From positions 6,461 to 22,530 of the forward strand of contig MHGH01000021.1 in NCBI GenBank assembly GCA_001805465.1: a DNA stretch of 16,070 nt, written 5' to 3'. Below the pieces are notes generated by a model, which did not search any database, was not told where the DNA came from, and saw only the letters and a list, made by a program, of their open reading frames with translations. The stretch comes from Omnitrophica WOR_2 bacterium RBG_13_41_10 (GTDB lineage: Bacteria > Omnitrophota > Gorgyraeia > Gygaellales > Profunditerraquicolaceae). Made by a program: the position numbers and the translations under genes. Below are positions 1 to 6,975 of the stretch, piece after piece (position 1 is the stretch's first letter; the number at the start of each line of letters is the position of its first letter).

Positions 1-1191
1 GAATTTTATAGCGCTATCCCGGATATTTCTTTTATAAGTGCGGTAATCTACTTCGATCAGGCCAAAACGCGGGCTAAAGCCTTTGTCCCACTCAAAGTTA
101 TCTATCAGCGACCAATAAATGTAGCCTAGCACCTTAACACCCTGGGTTATTGCCAAGGATAAATTCTCAAGGTGCTCGTAAATATAATTCCATCTAAGAT
201 TATCATCTTCGGTACAGATGCCGTTTTCCAGAATCATAATCGGCAATTTATATTTGGCTGTTTTTAAAAGAAGATCATATAGCCCTTGCGGGTAAACATC
301 CCAACCCAAAGAATTTTTTCTTAAAGGGTGATGATTTTTTTGACAGGTGGCAAAAGCTATACTCAAAGGAGCCCAACTCTTTGCCTCCACTAAGCTGCGG
401 CCATAATAATTAATTCCCACAAAATCCAAAGTTTTATTCCGGATTAAACTATCGAGAAACCAAAAATTATAAAACTTATTCCTTAGGGATACGGCAAATT
501 TATTTTTTAAGGCCGAGTTACAGGCAACAAATGCCTGCATATTCTGGGCGATGCTGATAAATGGGCAATTCCCTTTTATCTTATCTTGATATACTTTACG
601 GATAATCCGATAGGCCCGGATATGCGCTAATTTAAGATTCTCTAATACTATTAGGGCATCGAGAAAAGACTTTTTTTGCGGAGGCCACACCCCTAAGGCA
701 TAGGCATGATAAGCGTACACCAGGGGTTCATTGATAGTAACCCAATAATTTACTTTATCGCCTAAGGCCAAGACTACATAATCTACATAGCGCAGAAAAT
801 ATTTTATTAACCTTCTATTACGCCATCCGCCTGATTCCGTAAACCATAAGGGATTAGTAAAATGGTGCAGGGTTACTATGGGTTCAATGTTGCGTTCTCG
901 CAAAGAACAGATCACATCGCGGTAATGGCTAATAGCCTCTTCAGAAAACTCATCCTTTTTAGGCTCAATACGGCTCCATTCGATAGAAAAACGGTGGGCA
1001 TTATGATTAAGCAGTTTGGCTAGATCAAAATCTTCCCGATAAAGCTCGTAATGCCTGCAGGCTCTAGCTGAAGGTTCTTTTAATTTACCCCTTCTCTCCC
1101 ACTCCCACCAGTCGCAATTTACATTATTGCCTTCTACCTGATGAGCGGAAGTCGCGGCACCCCACAAAAAACCTTCGGGAAAATGGTCCAT
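1..1191 (-). CDS. Family 1 glycoside hydrolase (beta-glucosidase/beta-galactosidase type), 3' end cut by window edge
   Basis: Translating leftward from ATG at 1191 gives 397 uninterrupted codons to the window edge, with no stop. The N-terminus has the GH1 opening signature (FPEGFLWGAATSAHQVEG, residues 4-21). The acid/base is in TINEP (Glu155) and the nucleophile in ILENG (Glu322). LHHFTNP and the late WSLIDNFEWDKGF aglycone/glycone-site motif are also present. The last visible residues (DYRTYKRNIRDSAIKF) match the usual final part of the family, so only a short tail is missing. The enzyme should be a retaining beta-glycosidase hydrolysing beta-linked disaccharides or oligosaccharides. No signal peptide is visible, so it is probably cytoplasmic. 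The spacing between the two catalytic glutamates (167 residues) is somewhat short for GH1, suggesting a compact family member. A weak AGGA lies only 3 nt before the start. The gene lies directly downstream of a c-di-GMP riboswitch and a terminator. Substrate cannot be assigned. Confidence 0.93.
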   Translation of the reverse strand, partial: MDHFPEGFLWGAATSAHQVEGNNVNCDWWEWERRGKLKEPSARACRHYELYREDFDLAKLLNHNAHRFSIEWSRIEPKKDEFSEEAISHYRDVICSLRERNIEPIVTLHHFTNPLWFTESGGWRNRRLIKYFLRYVDYVVLALGDKVNYWVTINEPLVYAYHAYALGVWPPQKKSFLDALIVLENLKLAHIRAYRIIRKVYQDKIKGNCPFISIAQNMQAFVACNSALKNKFAVSLRNKFYNFWFLDSLIRNKTLDFVGINYYGRSLVEAKSWAPLSIAFATCQKNHHPLRKNSLGWDVYPQGLYDLLLKTAKYKLPIMILENGICTEDDNLRWNYIYEHLENLSLAITQGVKVLGYIYWSLIDNFEWDKGFSPRFGLIEVDYRTYKRNIRDSAIKF

Positions 1192-1201
1192 AATTCCTAA
1201 T

Positions 1202-1231
1202 ATTATAACACTTTAAAATAAAAAATCCCAA
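1202..1231 (-). promoter_or_regulatory. Possible secondary promoter immediately before the GH1 gene
   Basis: On the minus strand a perfect TATAAT (1207-1202) lies 18 nt after TTGGGA (1231-1226). The predicted start of transcription would fall about 4 nt before the ATG at 1191, giving an almost leaderless mRNA without the weak AGGA. The -35 also overlaps the terminator stem. It may be chance in AT-rich DNA, or an independent promoter that would make GH1 expression insensitive to the upstream riboswitch. Confidence 0.3.
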
Positions 1232-1250
1232 CATTTTTGTTGGGATTTTT
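1221..1250 (-). terminator. Intrinsic terminator between riboswitch and GH1 gene
   Basis: A perfect 13-bp inverted repeat (AAAAATCCCAACA / TGTTGGGATTTTT) encloses a 4-nt loop. The A/T ends give a U-run in either direction. Read leftward, it lies 10 nt downstream of the last riboswitch-associated element (1261) and 29 nt upstream of the GH1 start. It could therefore end the lipoprotein/riboswitch transcripts or be the off-state of riboswitch control. Confidence 0.8.
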
Positions 1251-1260
1251 AATCTTAAAT

Positions 1261-1303
1261 GCCGATAAAGGTTCGGCGTATAATCGCACCTTCCTTTATC
1301 TTC
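1261..1303 (-). promoter_or_regulatory. Candidate riboswitch expression platform (competing pairing elements)
   Basis: The element CCTTTATCGGC (minus strand, 1271-1261) is the perfect 11-nt complement of GCCGATAAAGG (1397-1387), the very 5' end of the predicted transcript. It is also complementary over 8 nt to GATAAAGG (1300-1293), just 3' of the aptamer. The first pairing would tie up the two G's at the aptamer's 5' ligand-binding strand; the second would leave them free. The two pairings are mutually exclusive, as expected of a switch. How either feeds into the terminator at 1250-1221 is not evident. Confidence 0.45.
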
Positions 1304-1397
1304 GGCAACCCAGCTGCCCTGCCCTTAGCCATTAGCTAAAAGGGTTTAGGCCTTAGGCTTTGCGCCCCCGCCTTTCGGCGGGTTTACCTTTATCGGC
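1304..1397 (-). ncRNA. Cyclic-di-GMP-I (GEMM-I) riboswitch aptamer
   Basis: The minus-strand RNA carries the GEMM-I core in order. GGUAAACC (1388-1381) is followed by hairpin CGCC-GAAA-GGCG with its GNRA tetraloop (1380-1369). Then come GGGGCGCAAAGCC (1368-1356), AAGGCCUAAACC (tetraloop-receptor side of P3), the P3 arm, and closing GGGUUGCC (1311-1304). Aligned by eye to the Vibrio Vc2 aptamer, the ligand-contacting G20 is a G here (the 5' G of GGUAAACC), the intercalating A47 is the first A of CGCAAAGCC, and the C92 equivalent lies in GGGUUGCC. G at position 20 favours c-di-GMP over the cGAMP-sensing variants, which carry A. The aptamer starts at the predicted transcription start of the 1433-1405 promoter and lies upstream of the GH1 gene. 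Confidence 0.9.
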
Positions 1398-1404
1398 AAT
1401 AATA

Positions 1405-1433
1405 AGTATATCACGAAATCAACTGCTTTTCAA
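1405..1433 (-). promoter_or_regulatory. Sigma-70-type promoter driving the c-di-GMP riboswitch
   Basis: TTGAAA (1433-1428) and TATACT (1410-1405) are separated by exactly 17 nt on the minus strand. Transcription is expected to begin at about 1398, that is at the first base of GCCGATAAAGG, the 5' end of the riboswitch. This supports the riboswitch being an independent transcription unit and not just a 3' extension of the lipoprotein mRNA. Confidence 0.75.
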
Positions 1434-1451
1434 GCCCACCTTTTTCCCGGA

Positions 1452-1889
1452 TTAACGCTTGGTAGCAGGCGTCGTCGGATTCAGGTGTTTGCTTAAAGCC
1501 TCCCAGGTCTTAGGGCCTACCTTACCATCAACCACCAGGCCACTTGCATTTTGGAACTCTTCGATAGCCTTTTTGCTCACAGGCCCAATCTTACCGTCTA
1601 TATTACCCGCATAGAAACCGGCATTCTTCAATGCTGTTTGAATCTCCTGTGCAGCAGGTTTATAGGGGCCGGCGGGTATAGGCGGCTCAGGCTGTATTTG
1701 AGGCACGGTAGAAGTTGTTTGAGCCGGTAATACTTCTGCCGGTGTTGTAGTCGGCTGGGCGATGTTAGAGCCTAGCTCTTCCATGGAAACAAATTCTTGT
1801 GATTCCTCTTGAGCCTTATGTTGCCTGCCGCAACCGGCTAGATATATACCAAAAATTAAAATTATAATTATAAATCCGTATCTTTTCAT
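1452..1889 (-). CDS. Lipoprotein with C-terminal peptidoglycan-binding domain
   Basis: A 145-residue protein starting at ATG 1889, which is preceded by a strong AGGAGGTGA Shine-Dalgarno. That decides against the longer open frame reaching 2060, which would overlap the MFS gene. Residues 1-20 are a type II signal peptide: basic MKR, a hydrophobic run, and lipobox LAGC with Cys20 as the lipidated residue. Residues about 21-74 are a Gln/Pro/Thr-rich linker (TTTPAEV, TTSTVPQIQPEPPIP). Residues about 75-140 form a PG_binding_1 domain with the typical repeat (IQTALKNAGFYAGNIDGKIG, VDGKVGPKTWEAL). The protein is expected to be anchored in the membrane by its lipid and to hold the cell wall; no catalytic domain is present. 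It has its own promoter upstream and no obvious terminator of its own. Its link to the hydrogenase operon is positional only. Confidence 0.88.
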   Translation of the reverse strand: MKRYGFIIIILIFGIYLAGCGRQHKAQEESQEFVSMEELGSNIAQPTTTPAEVLPAQTTSTVPQIQPEPPIPAGPYKPAAQEIQTALKNAGFYAGNIDGKIGPVSKKAIEEFQNASGLVVDGKVGPKTWEALSKHLNPTTPATKR

Positions 1890-1924
1890 TAATTCACCTC
1901 CTTTACCATATTCAAGATGTGAAT

Positions 1925-1953
1925 ATTCTAACAAACTCTTTTTAAATAAGCAA
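1925..1953 (-). promoter_or_regulatory. Promoter of the lipoprotein gene
   Basis: TTGCTT (1953-1948) and TAGAAT (1930-1925) are spaced by 17 nt on the minus strand. The predicted start lies near 1918, leaving a leader of about 29 nt that contains the strong AGGAGGTGA ribosome-binding site before ATG 1889. The lipoprotein is therefore probably transcribed apart from the MFS gene upstream. Confidence 0.65.
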
Positions 1954-1963
1954 ATAAAATTTA

Positions 1964-3160
1964 TTATATTTTTCTTAAAGGCGCATAAAAAATAGCTGTG
2001 CCCGTAAAAAATAGCGCACAGATTGCCCCACCTATTGCTACTGCTAAAGATACCCCCCAAGCCTGCGCAATGCTGCCGGCAATTAAATTACCGAAAGGCA
2101 TCAGGCCCGCAAAGGTAAACATGAATACGCTCATTACCCTGCCCCTAAAATTATCGGGAACAAGGGTCTGCAGCATAGTATTCACCAGGCTTATCGCTGT
2201 AACCGAAGACCATCCGATTAACACTAGAGTAAAAAGAGAAAATAAATATGACCGCGATAGAGAAAACAGTATCAGGGAGAGAGAAAATATTAAAGAAGAG
2301 ATGATAAGAAATCTTCCTTTATATTCCAGGCGATATAGCCTAGCTAATATCAAAGCTGCGGCCAAGGCCCCTACCCCTGCTGCAGACATCAACCAACCCA
2401 ATCCTCTTATTCCTACCTTTAATATATCGCGGGCAAAAACAGGCATAAAGAGAGTATAAGAAATTCCAAAAAGGCTGGTGATGCCTACCACGCTGATTAA
2501 TATCAGAATCAGGCGGTTATTTTTAATAAACCTCAAGCCCTCTCTCAATGCTTTTAAGACCACAGAGTTATCTTCATTTTTTACATTATTATTAACTCTA
2601 ATCAATAAAAGCGCAATAATCACTGCTAAAAAACTTATTCCGTTTATATAGAAACACCCGCTCATGCCTATGGCCGCTATAAGTATGCCGGCTAAGGCCG
2701 GGCCGATCAGGCGGCTGGAATTAAAGGCCGCGGAATTTAGAGCGATAGCATTAAGCAGGTGTTCTTTGCCTACTAATTCTACTACCACCGCTTGCCTGCT
2801 GGGAGCGTCAAATGCCATAATGATGCCGTTTAATAATGCGATCAGCATAATTTGCCCGGCAGTAATCAATTTAAACTGGGTCAAAAGGGCTAGAATAAAT
2901 GCTAAGACCATAAAACCAGTTTGTGTAAATAAAAGTATTTTTCTTTTATCTATCCTATCCGCGGCTACTCCGCCGAATAATGATAAAAGGAATATGGGAA
3001 TAGAACCTAAAAACCCTACAACCCCTAATAAAAATGGGGAATTCGTTAGTTGAAACACCAGCCACGACTCAGCCACTATCTGAATCCAGGTGCCGATAAG
3101 CGATATGAACATCCCTACCCAGTAGATCCTGAAAACTTTTATTTTAAGAGAGGAAAACAT
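1964..3160 (-). CDS. MFS transporter, EntS/MFS_3-like exporter
   Basis: A 398-residue, highly hydrophobic protein with about 12 predicted membrane helices. The length fits the MFS_3 (enterobactin-exporter EntS-like) family. The N-terminal sequence with WIQIVAESWLVFQLTNSP (residues 25-42) is typical of that family. The loop between helices 2 and 3 has the MFS motif A as GGVAADRIDKRKIL (63-76). A second signature near the C-terminal half is PDNFRGRVMSVFMF, also common in this group. It probably exports a small molecule by proton antiport; substrate unknown. Its start lies 11 bp after the stop of the maturation protease with no visible promoter or terminator between, so it may be the last gene of the hydrogenase operon. 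There is no clear Shine-Dalgarno. An AT-rich gap and a new promoter separate it from the lipoprotein. Confidence 0.88.
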   Translation of the reverse strand: MFSSLKIKVFRIYWVGMFISLIGTWIQIVAESWLVFQLTNSPFLLGVVGFLGSIPIFLLSLFGGVAADRIDKRKILLFTQTGFMVLAFILALLTQFKLITAGQIMLIALLNGIIMAFDAPSRQAVVVELVGKEHLLNAIALNSAAFNSSRLIGPALAGILIAAIGMSGCFYINGISFLAVIIALLLIRVNNNVKNEDNSVVLKALREGLRFIKNNRLILILISVVGITSLFGISYTLFMPVFARDILKVGIRGLGWLMSAAGVGALAAALILARLYRLEYKGRFLIISSLIFSLSLILFSLSRSYLFSLFTLVLIGWSSVTAISLVNTMLQTLVPDNFRGRVMSVFMFTFAGLMPFGNLIAGSIAQAWGVSLAVAIGGAICALFFTGTAIFYAPLRKI

Positions 3161-3171
3161 AAGGTCATCAT

Positions 3172-3636
3172 TTAGGGGAAGGTTTTATCAATAAATTTAA
3201 CAATCTCTTTTAGGATATCCTCTTTTTTCTGTGCTAGCGTTTCACTTGTTCCCTCACCAAAAGAAGTATCTTCTACCTGTATCCCGGCTAAGTATATTTT
3301 GGTCTTAATCCCTAACTTTTTAGAGAATTCAAAGATACTCTTTAGGTTAAATTCATGGGTAGAAGCAAAAGAACTATCCAGTTTATACTCTATATCTTTT
3401 AGTTCGTTTATCTTAAGTTCTCCGACACCAAAACCGGCATTAATCCCATCAATGAGAAGAACGTTATGGTAATTTTTTATCCGGTGCAGCAAATCAAAAC
3501 TTGCGCTGCCAAAATTAAAATAATCAATATCTTCCCTTTTATAAAGCTTAAGGAGAGATTCCAGAACTACTATTCCTATTCCGTCATCTCTCCTTAGAGT
3601 ATTACCTATGCCAATTACCGCTAACTTTTTAGGCAC
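3172..3636 (-). CDS. [NiFe] hydrogenase maturation protease (HycI/HyaD family, M52)
   Basis: A 154-residue protein starting with GTG at 3636. The N-terminus AVIGIGNTLRRDDGIG (residues 6-21) is the family signature. The three nickel-ligand positions known from HybD correspond to Asp18 (in RRDDG), Asp63 (in LLIDG) and His94 (in STHEFNL), so the enzyme looks functional. It removes the C-terminal peptide of the hydrogenase large subunit after Ni insertion. The large subunit encoded upstream has a 41-residue tail after its DPCxxCxxR motif, a fitting substrate. The gene follows the NuoI-like ferredoxin after a 75-bp gap containing a weak CCCA/TGGG hairpin but no convincing terminator. No hyp genes for Fe(CN)2CO assembly lie in the window and must be elsewhere. 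Confidence 0.93.
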   Translation of the reverse strand: MPKKLAVIGIGNTLRRDDGIGIVVLESLLKLYKREDIDYFNFGSASFDLLHRIKNYHNVLLIDGINAGFGVGELKINELKDIEYKLDSSFASTHEFNLKSIFEFSKKLGIKTKIYLAGIQVEDTSFGEGTSETLAQKKEDILKEIVKFIDKTFP

Positions 3637-3711
3637 TTCGACTTCTCTTTAGTCTCGAGTCTCATCTAAAATTACCCCAACGGTAAGCTGGGAGGGTTTG
3701 TTTTTTTCTAA

Positions 3712-4323
3712 TTAGGACTTAAGTACCGCTTCGCGTCGGCAACGGGGACAGAGAATTTTTATGCGGTCAGAACGCATAAATTCACATTTTTCTTTAGGTG
3801 AGGGTTTTTCTTCTAAGGTAAGAGTTAACTCTTTCAAGTAAGATACCATAAGTGAAGTATTAGAAAAACAAAGTGGCCCTAATTTTTTAGCGACCCATAA
3901 TATTTGATCGTAAGGCGCAATCACCTCTTGGCAACATTCACAAAGCAGGAGTTCCTTTTTTATCTCCTGCTTAAGATCCTCTCTTTTTCCGGTAGTAGCC
4001 AAATCGAATTCCTGCGAGAGCATAATGCCTTTTTCGGTAGGGCAATTCGCCTGACACTGGCCGCAGAATATACACAAATCCATCTGGTATTTAAGCATAC
4101 GTTTGGCCTTGCCATTTACAATTTCATCTCTAAAGCTTAAAGCATCTGAAGGGCAGACGCTCACACAGGCAGTGCAACCCATACAATCATCCTCGTGGAA
4201 TTCTGGCTTACCCCTAAATCTCTCATAAGGTTTATGAGGCTCGTAAGGAAACTTAGATGTATACGGCCCTTCTATTAACGCCTTAATTGCTTCCTTTAAT
4301 TCACGCAGTTTTGGATAACGCAT
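3712..4323 (-). CDS. NuoI/HycF-like two-[4Fe-4S] ferredoxin subunit with cysteine-rich C-terminal tail
   Basis: A 203-residue soluble protein. Two classical [4Fe-4S] motifs are visible: Cys47/50/53 with Cys57, and Cys84/87/90 with Cys94. This is the NuoI/MbhN arrangement, which relays electrons to the hydrogenase small subunit. The C-terminal half (about 120-203) has further cysteines, LCECC (128, 130, 131), Cys152 and CPRC (192, 195), which look like a zinc-ribbon-type site; similar tails occur in HycF/HyfH-type subunits of formate hydrogenlyases. The start at ATG 4323 overlaps the end of the MrpG-like gene by 23 bp, so the two are translationally coupled. It should dock on the cytoplasmic side of the hydrogenase core. 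It is separated from its core partners by the whole antiporter block, unlike mbhN, which follows mbhM. Confidence 0.88.
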   Translation of the reverse strand: MRYPKLRELKEAIKALIEGPYTSKFPYEPHKPYERFRGKPEFHEDDCMGCTACVSVCPSDALSFRDEIVNGKAKRMLKYQMDLCIFCGQCQANCPTEKGIMLSQEFDLATTGKREDLKQEIKKELLLCECCQEVIAPYDQILWVAKKLGPLCFSNTSLMVSYLKELTLTLEEKPSPKEKCEFMRSDRIKILCPRCRREAVLKS

Positions 4324-4645
4324 TTTTATCTTCTTCGTATTTATCGCAAACTGATTTTCCCCAGAGTTTCACTCCGGACTTATGTGCACCTCGAGCTAAA
4401 GCGTGTGCTGAGACAGGAGCAGTTAATAATATAAATAGGATACATAAAATTGCCTTTATACCAGCGGCAGTAAATCCTTTAAATAAAAATAAGCCAAAGA
4501 GTATTCCGCAAGTCCCCAAGGTAACACTTTTTGTTGAGGCTTGCAGCCGATTATAGACATCGGGCAAACGGATTAATCCCAGGCACCCAAAGAAATCAAA
4601 AATAAGGCCAACTATTATAAAAAACATGCCTATTGTTTCATTCAT
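4301..4645 (-). CDS. Mrp antiporter subunit G-like (MnhG/MbhC)
   Basis: A 114-residue protein with three predicted membrane helices. I start it at ATG 4645 (MNETIGMFF), not at the upstream in-frame ATG 4765: the extra 40 residues are unlike the family and would overlap the MrpF gene far more. With this start the gene overlaps MrpF by 8 bp. The signature GLIRLPDVYNRLQASTKSVT (residues 23-42), just after helix 1, is diagnostic of MnhG/PhaG/MbhC. The small subunit is part of the Na+/H+-translocating arm of Mrp and Mbh complexes. The C-terminal tail is hydrophilic. Confidence 0.9.
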   Translation of the reverse strand: MNETIGMFFIIVGLIFDFFGCLGLIRLPDVYNRLQASTKSVTLGTCGILFGLFLFKGFTAAGIKAILCILFILLTAPVSAHALARGAHKSGVKLWGKSVCDKYEEDKNALSKTA

Positions 4646-4997
4646 CAAAGTTTCTCCCCTCCAGATACTTGGACAGGGCAAGGGTAGAAATAAAACTCTG
4701 CAATGCCCAGGCAATGCCAATATCAATGTACCAGTCTCTACCCGTAGGGATTCCCAATATTGCACAAAAGCCCAAAACTAATATCCCTAATATATCAATA
4801 GCTACTGCCCTATCTGCAGAGGTAGGGCCTTTTATGATACGCCAGAGGCAAAATAAGGCGCAAAAGAAAAGAATAAAAAAACTGTGCCTTAAAAGCGGGG
4901 ATTGCCATTCTAATAAAGAAGGGAATGGATAAAAAATAATTATCGCCAAGATAATTATAATTATTATTAACCCTAAGAACCAGCGTAATCGTTTCAT
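4638..4997 (-). CDS. Mrp antiporter subunit F-like (MnhF/MbhB)
   Basis: A 119-residue membrane protein. The family signature GPTSADRAVAIDILG is at residues 57-71, followed by two more hydrophobic helices. The family is usually about 90 residues; here the N-terminus carries about 30 extra residues with a further Ile-rich hydrophobic segment (MKRLRWFLGLIIIIIILAII), so there may be an additional helix. Start ATG 4997 overlaps the preceding MrpE gene by 4 bp, supporting the long start, while a shorter start further in is not excluded. It belongs to the ion-translocating arm. Confidence 0.88.
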   Translation of the reverse strand: MKRLRWFLGLIIIIIILAIIIFYPFPSLLEWQSPLLRHSFFILFFCALFCLWRIIKGPTSADRAVAIDILGILVLGFCAILGIPTGRDWYIDIGIAWALQSFISTLALSKYLEGRNFDE

Positions 4998-5491
4998 TCA
5001 AAAATCCTTCTTAATACATCTTCAAATATCTTCACAATAATTTCTGTGGCTTTCTGGATATCCTTATCCTTTACATCAATCCAGTGTATATATAAAAAAC
5101 CATTTTCTTCATCAATATCCACACTCATTGTGCCGGGGGTAAGGGTAATAGAATTTGCTAAGAAAGTCAAAGCCGTATCTGATTTTAATGTGGTCTTTAC
5201 CTTAACAATGCCGGGATTAATGGGTAAATCCGGATGCGCCACTCGATATGCCACGTCAATATTTGCCTTTATACACTCCCAGATAAACAATGGAATATAG
5301 TAAAGAAACCAAAGATAGCGTGTGAACTGTTTAAATCTATGCGGCCTCTTTACAAACAGATCGCCGGTCATAAAAGAAACGAAACCGCAAACCAAGATTC
5401 CAATAATCAAATGTTGTAAATCTGGCGGCCAGGTCAAAAATGACCAGATTAGAAGTGCAAGTATAAATAAAATAATTTGGCTTTTCCTCAT
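4994..5491 (-). CDS. Mrp antiporter subunit E-like (MnhE/MbhA)
   Basis: A 165-residue protein, normal for the family. Two or three N-terminal membrane helices (residues about 5-75) precede a cytoplasmic domain. The diagnostic NSITLTPGTM is at residues 113-122, followed by the DIDEENGFLYIHWIDV segment typical of MnhE. It is a structural component of the Mrp-type arm. It overlaps both neighbours by 4 bp (MrpD-like upstream, MrpF-like downstream). Confidence 0.93.
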   Translation of the reverse strand: MRKSQIILFILALLIWSFLTWPPDLQHLIIGILVCGFVSFMTGDLFVKRPHRFKQFTRYLWFLYYIPLFIWECIKANIDVAYRVAHPDLPINPGIVKVKTTLKSDTALTFLANSITLTPGTMSVDIDEENGFLYIHWIDVKDKDIQKATEIIVKIFEDVLRRIFE

Positions 5492-6975
5492 TTTAGCGCA
5501 CCAAAAACCATATCTTTATAACCGTTGCCTAATAATAAAACATTGGCTGCTGATTGCAAGAAAGGTTTAAATAAAGGCATAATCAACAAAGCACTAATCA
5601 CGCAGATAACCCCCAGGGCTATCATTGATAACTTCATTGGCCAAGGGACCTCTTTTATATTTTGCCATTTTGGGTTTAATTTACCAAAAAAGGCGTATTT
5701 TTGTACCTTCATAAAAGAAGCTAAAGTTAGAATACTTGCTGCAATCGCACAAAAGGCATAACCAAAACGATTTGCCTGGATACAAGCAAAAATAATTATA
5801 AGTTTACTAAAAAATCCATTAAAAGGGGGAATTCCTGCGATAGACATTGAGGCGATTAAACTCGTATTTGCAGTCACAGGCATTTTTTCTCTTAATCCAC
5901 CCATTTTTTGTAAATCCCGCGTCCCTAAAGAATAATCCACTGCTCCTGAGTTCAAGAAAAGTAATGACTTAAATATAGAATGATTAAATAAATGAAATAA
6001 TCCCCCTAAAATACCTAAGGGAGTACCCAGGCCTATCCCTAAGATCACATAACCGATTTGGCTGATAGAATGATACGCCAACAGCCTCTTAAAATCCCAT
6101 TGCGCAAGAGCCAGGATCACACCCATTAGCATTGAGACCGCTCCTAAAAACATAAGCATCGCCAGGATAACAGTATTTATTCCGATAAGGTTAAAGAATA
6201 TTCTCATAATGGCGTAAACTCCTAATACCTTTATTAACACCCCAGAAAGCATTGCCGAGATAGGTGCTGGTGCAGCCGGATGTGCATCAGGAAGCCAGGC
6301 ATGGAAAGGAACCAACGCTGCTTTTAAACCAAAACCTGCCAAAAACAATACTGCTACAAAATTAACCATCATGCCAGCTGGCCTTCCCGATAATACTTGA
6401 GAAATATCAGCCATATTTAAAGTAGAAGTATAACTATAAAGTAGGGCAATCCCTAAAAGTACAAAACTGGAAGCAACTGAACCCATCACCGCGTATTTAA
6501 AAGACGCTTCTAATTCCTCTGCCTCAGTCCCAAAGGCAACCAAGGCGTAACTAGCAATTGAGGCAATCTCCAAGAAGACAAACAGATTAAATAAATCACC
6601 GGTAATAATTATGCCATTCATTCCTGTCAGCATCAGCATAAATAAGGTATAGAATCTATATTTATCCGTATATTTTTCCATATAACTAATAGAATATATG
6701 GTCACAAGAAAACTCACCAAATTTACCGTAACTAACATAAAACTACTCAGTCCATCCAGAACCATAGAGATTCCTAGGGGCGGCATCCAACCCCCTACTT
6801 TGTAAACAAGAATTTTATTTGTGAAAACTTTTGAAATAGAATATAGTGAAAATACTAATAAACTCAATGTGCCTAAATTAGCCAAAAGATCGCCAAAATT
6901 TTTTATTTTTTTGCCGAAAAGTGAAATCAGGAATGCCGCACCTAAAGGAATAATTACAAAAAAGGGTAGTATCAT
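5488..6975 (-). CDS. Mrp antiporter subunit D-like (MnhD/MbhH), ion-translocating
   Basis: A 495-residue protein of about 14 membrane helices, in the proton-conducting NuoL/M/N family. The residues expected for ion translocation are present: Glu136 in the FVFLEIASIASYALV helix, Lys218 in GFGLKAALVPFHAWLPDAH, and Lys249 in SGVLIKVLGVYAIMRI. The PFHAWLPDAHPAAPAPISAMLSG stretch is characteristic of MnhD. A helix-breaking HHxxH-like region (GGLFHLFNHSIFKSLLFLNSGA) is also conserved. This is likely the principal active channel of the complex, since the other antiporter-like subunit (8343-10010) lacks the equivalent glutamate. It overlaps its neighbours by 4 bp on each side. Confidence 0.95.
   Translation of the reverse strand: MILPFFVIIPLGAAFLISLFGKKIKNFGDLLANLGTLSLLVFSLYSISKVFTNKILVYKVGGWMPPLGISMVLDGLSSFMLVTVNLVSFLVTIYSISYMEKYTDKYRFYTLFMLMLTGMNGIIITGDLFNLFVFLEIASIASYALVAFGTEAEELEASFKYAVMGSVASSFVLLGIALLYSYTSTLNMADISQVLSGRPAGMMVNFVAVLFLAGFGLKAALVPFHAWLPDAHPAAPAPISAMLSGVLIKVLGVYAIMRIFFNLIGINTVILAMLMFLGAVSMLMGVILALAQWDFKRLLAYHSISQIGYVILGIGLGTPLGILGGLFHLFNHSIFKSLLFLNSGAVDYSLGTRDLQKMGGLREKMPVTANTSLIASMSIAGIPPFNGFFSKLIIIFACIQANRFGYAFCAIAASILTLASFMKVQKYAFFGKLNPKWQNIKEVPWPMKLSMIALGVICVISALLIMPLFKPFLQSAANVLLLGNGYKDMVFGALK

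Noticed and set aside
1890..2060. Upstream extension of the lipoprotein reading frame to 2060
   Set aside because: The added residues have no lipoprotein features, overlap the MFS gene, and ignore the strong Shine-Dalgarno and promoter immediately before ATG 1889.
1998..3053. Plus-strand open frames opposite the MFS gene (1998-2459, 2664-3053)
   Set aside because: They are antisense shadows of a clear membrane-protein gene, with low-complexity composition and no recognisable domain.
3637..3711. Terminator or promoter between the NuoI-like ferredoxin and protease genes
   Set aside because: Only a weak CCCA/TGGG hairpin without a proper U-run, and no paired -35/-10 boxes; nothing definite can be called in this 75-bp gap.
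4646..4765. Longer N-terminus for the MrpG-like protein
   Set aside because: The family begins at MNETIGMFF; the extra 40 residues are antisense-like coding overlap with MrpF and carry no family signal.
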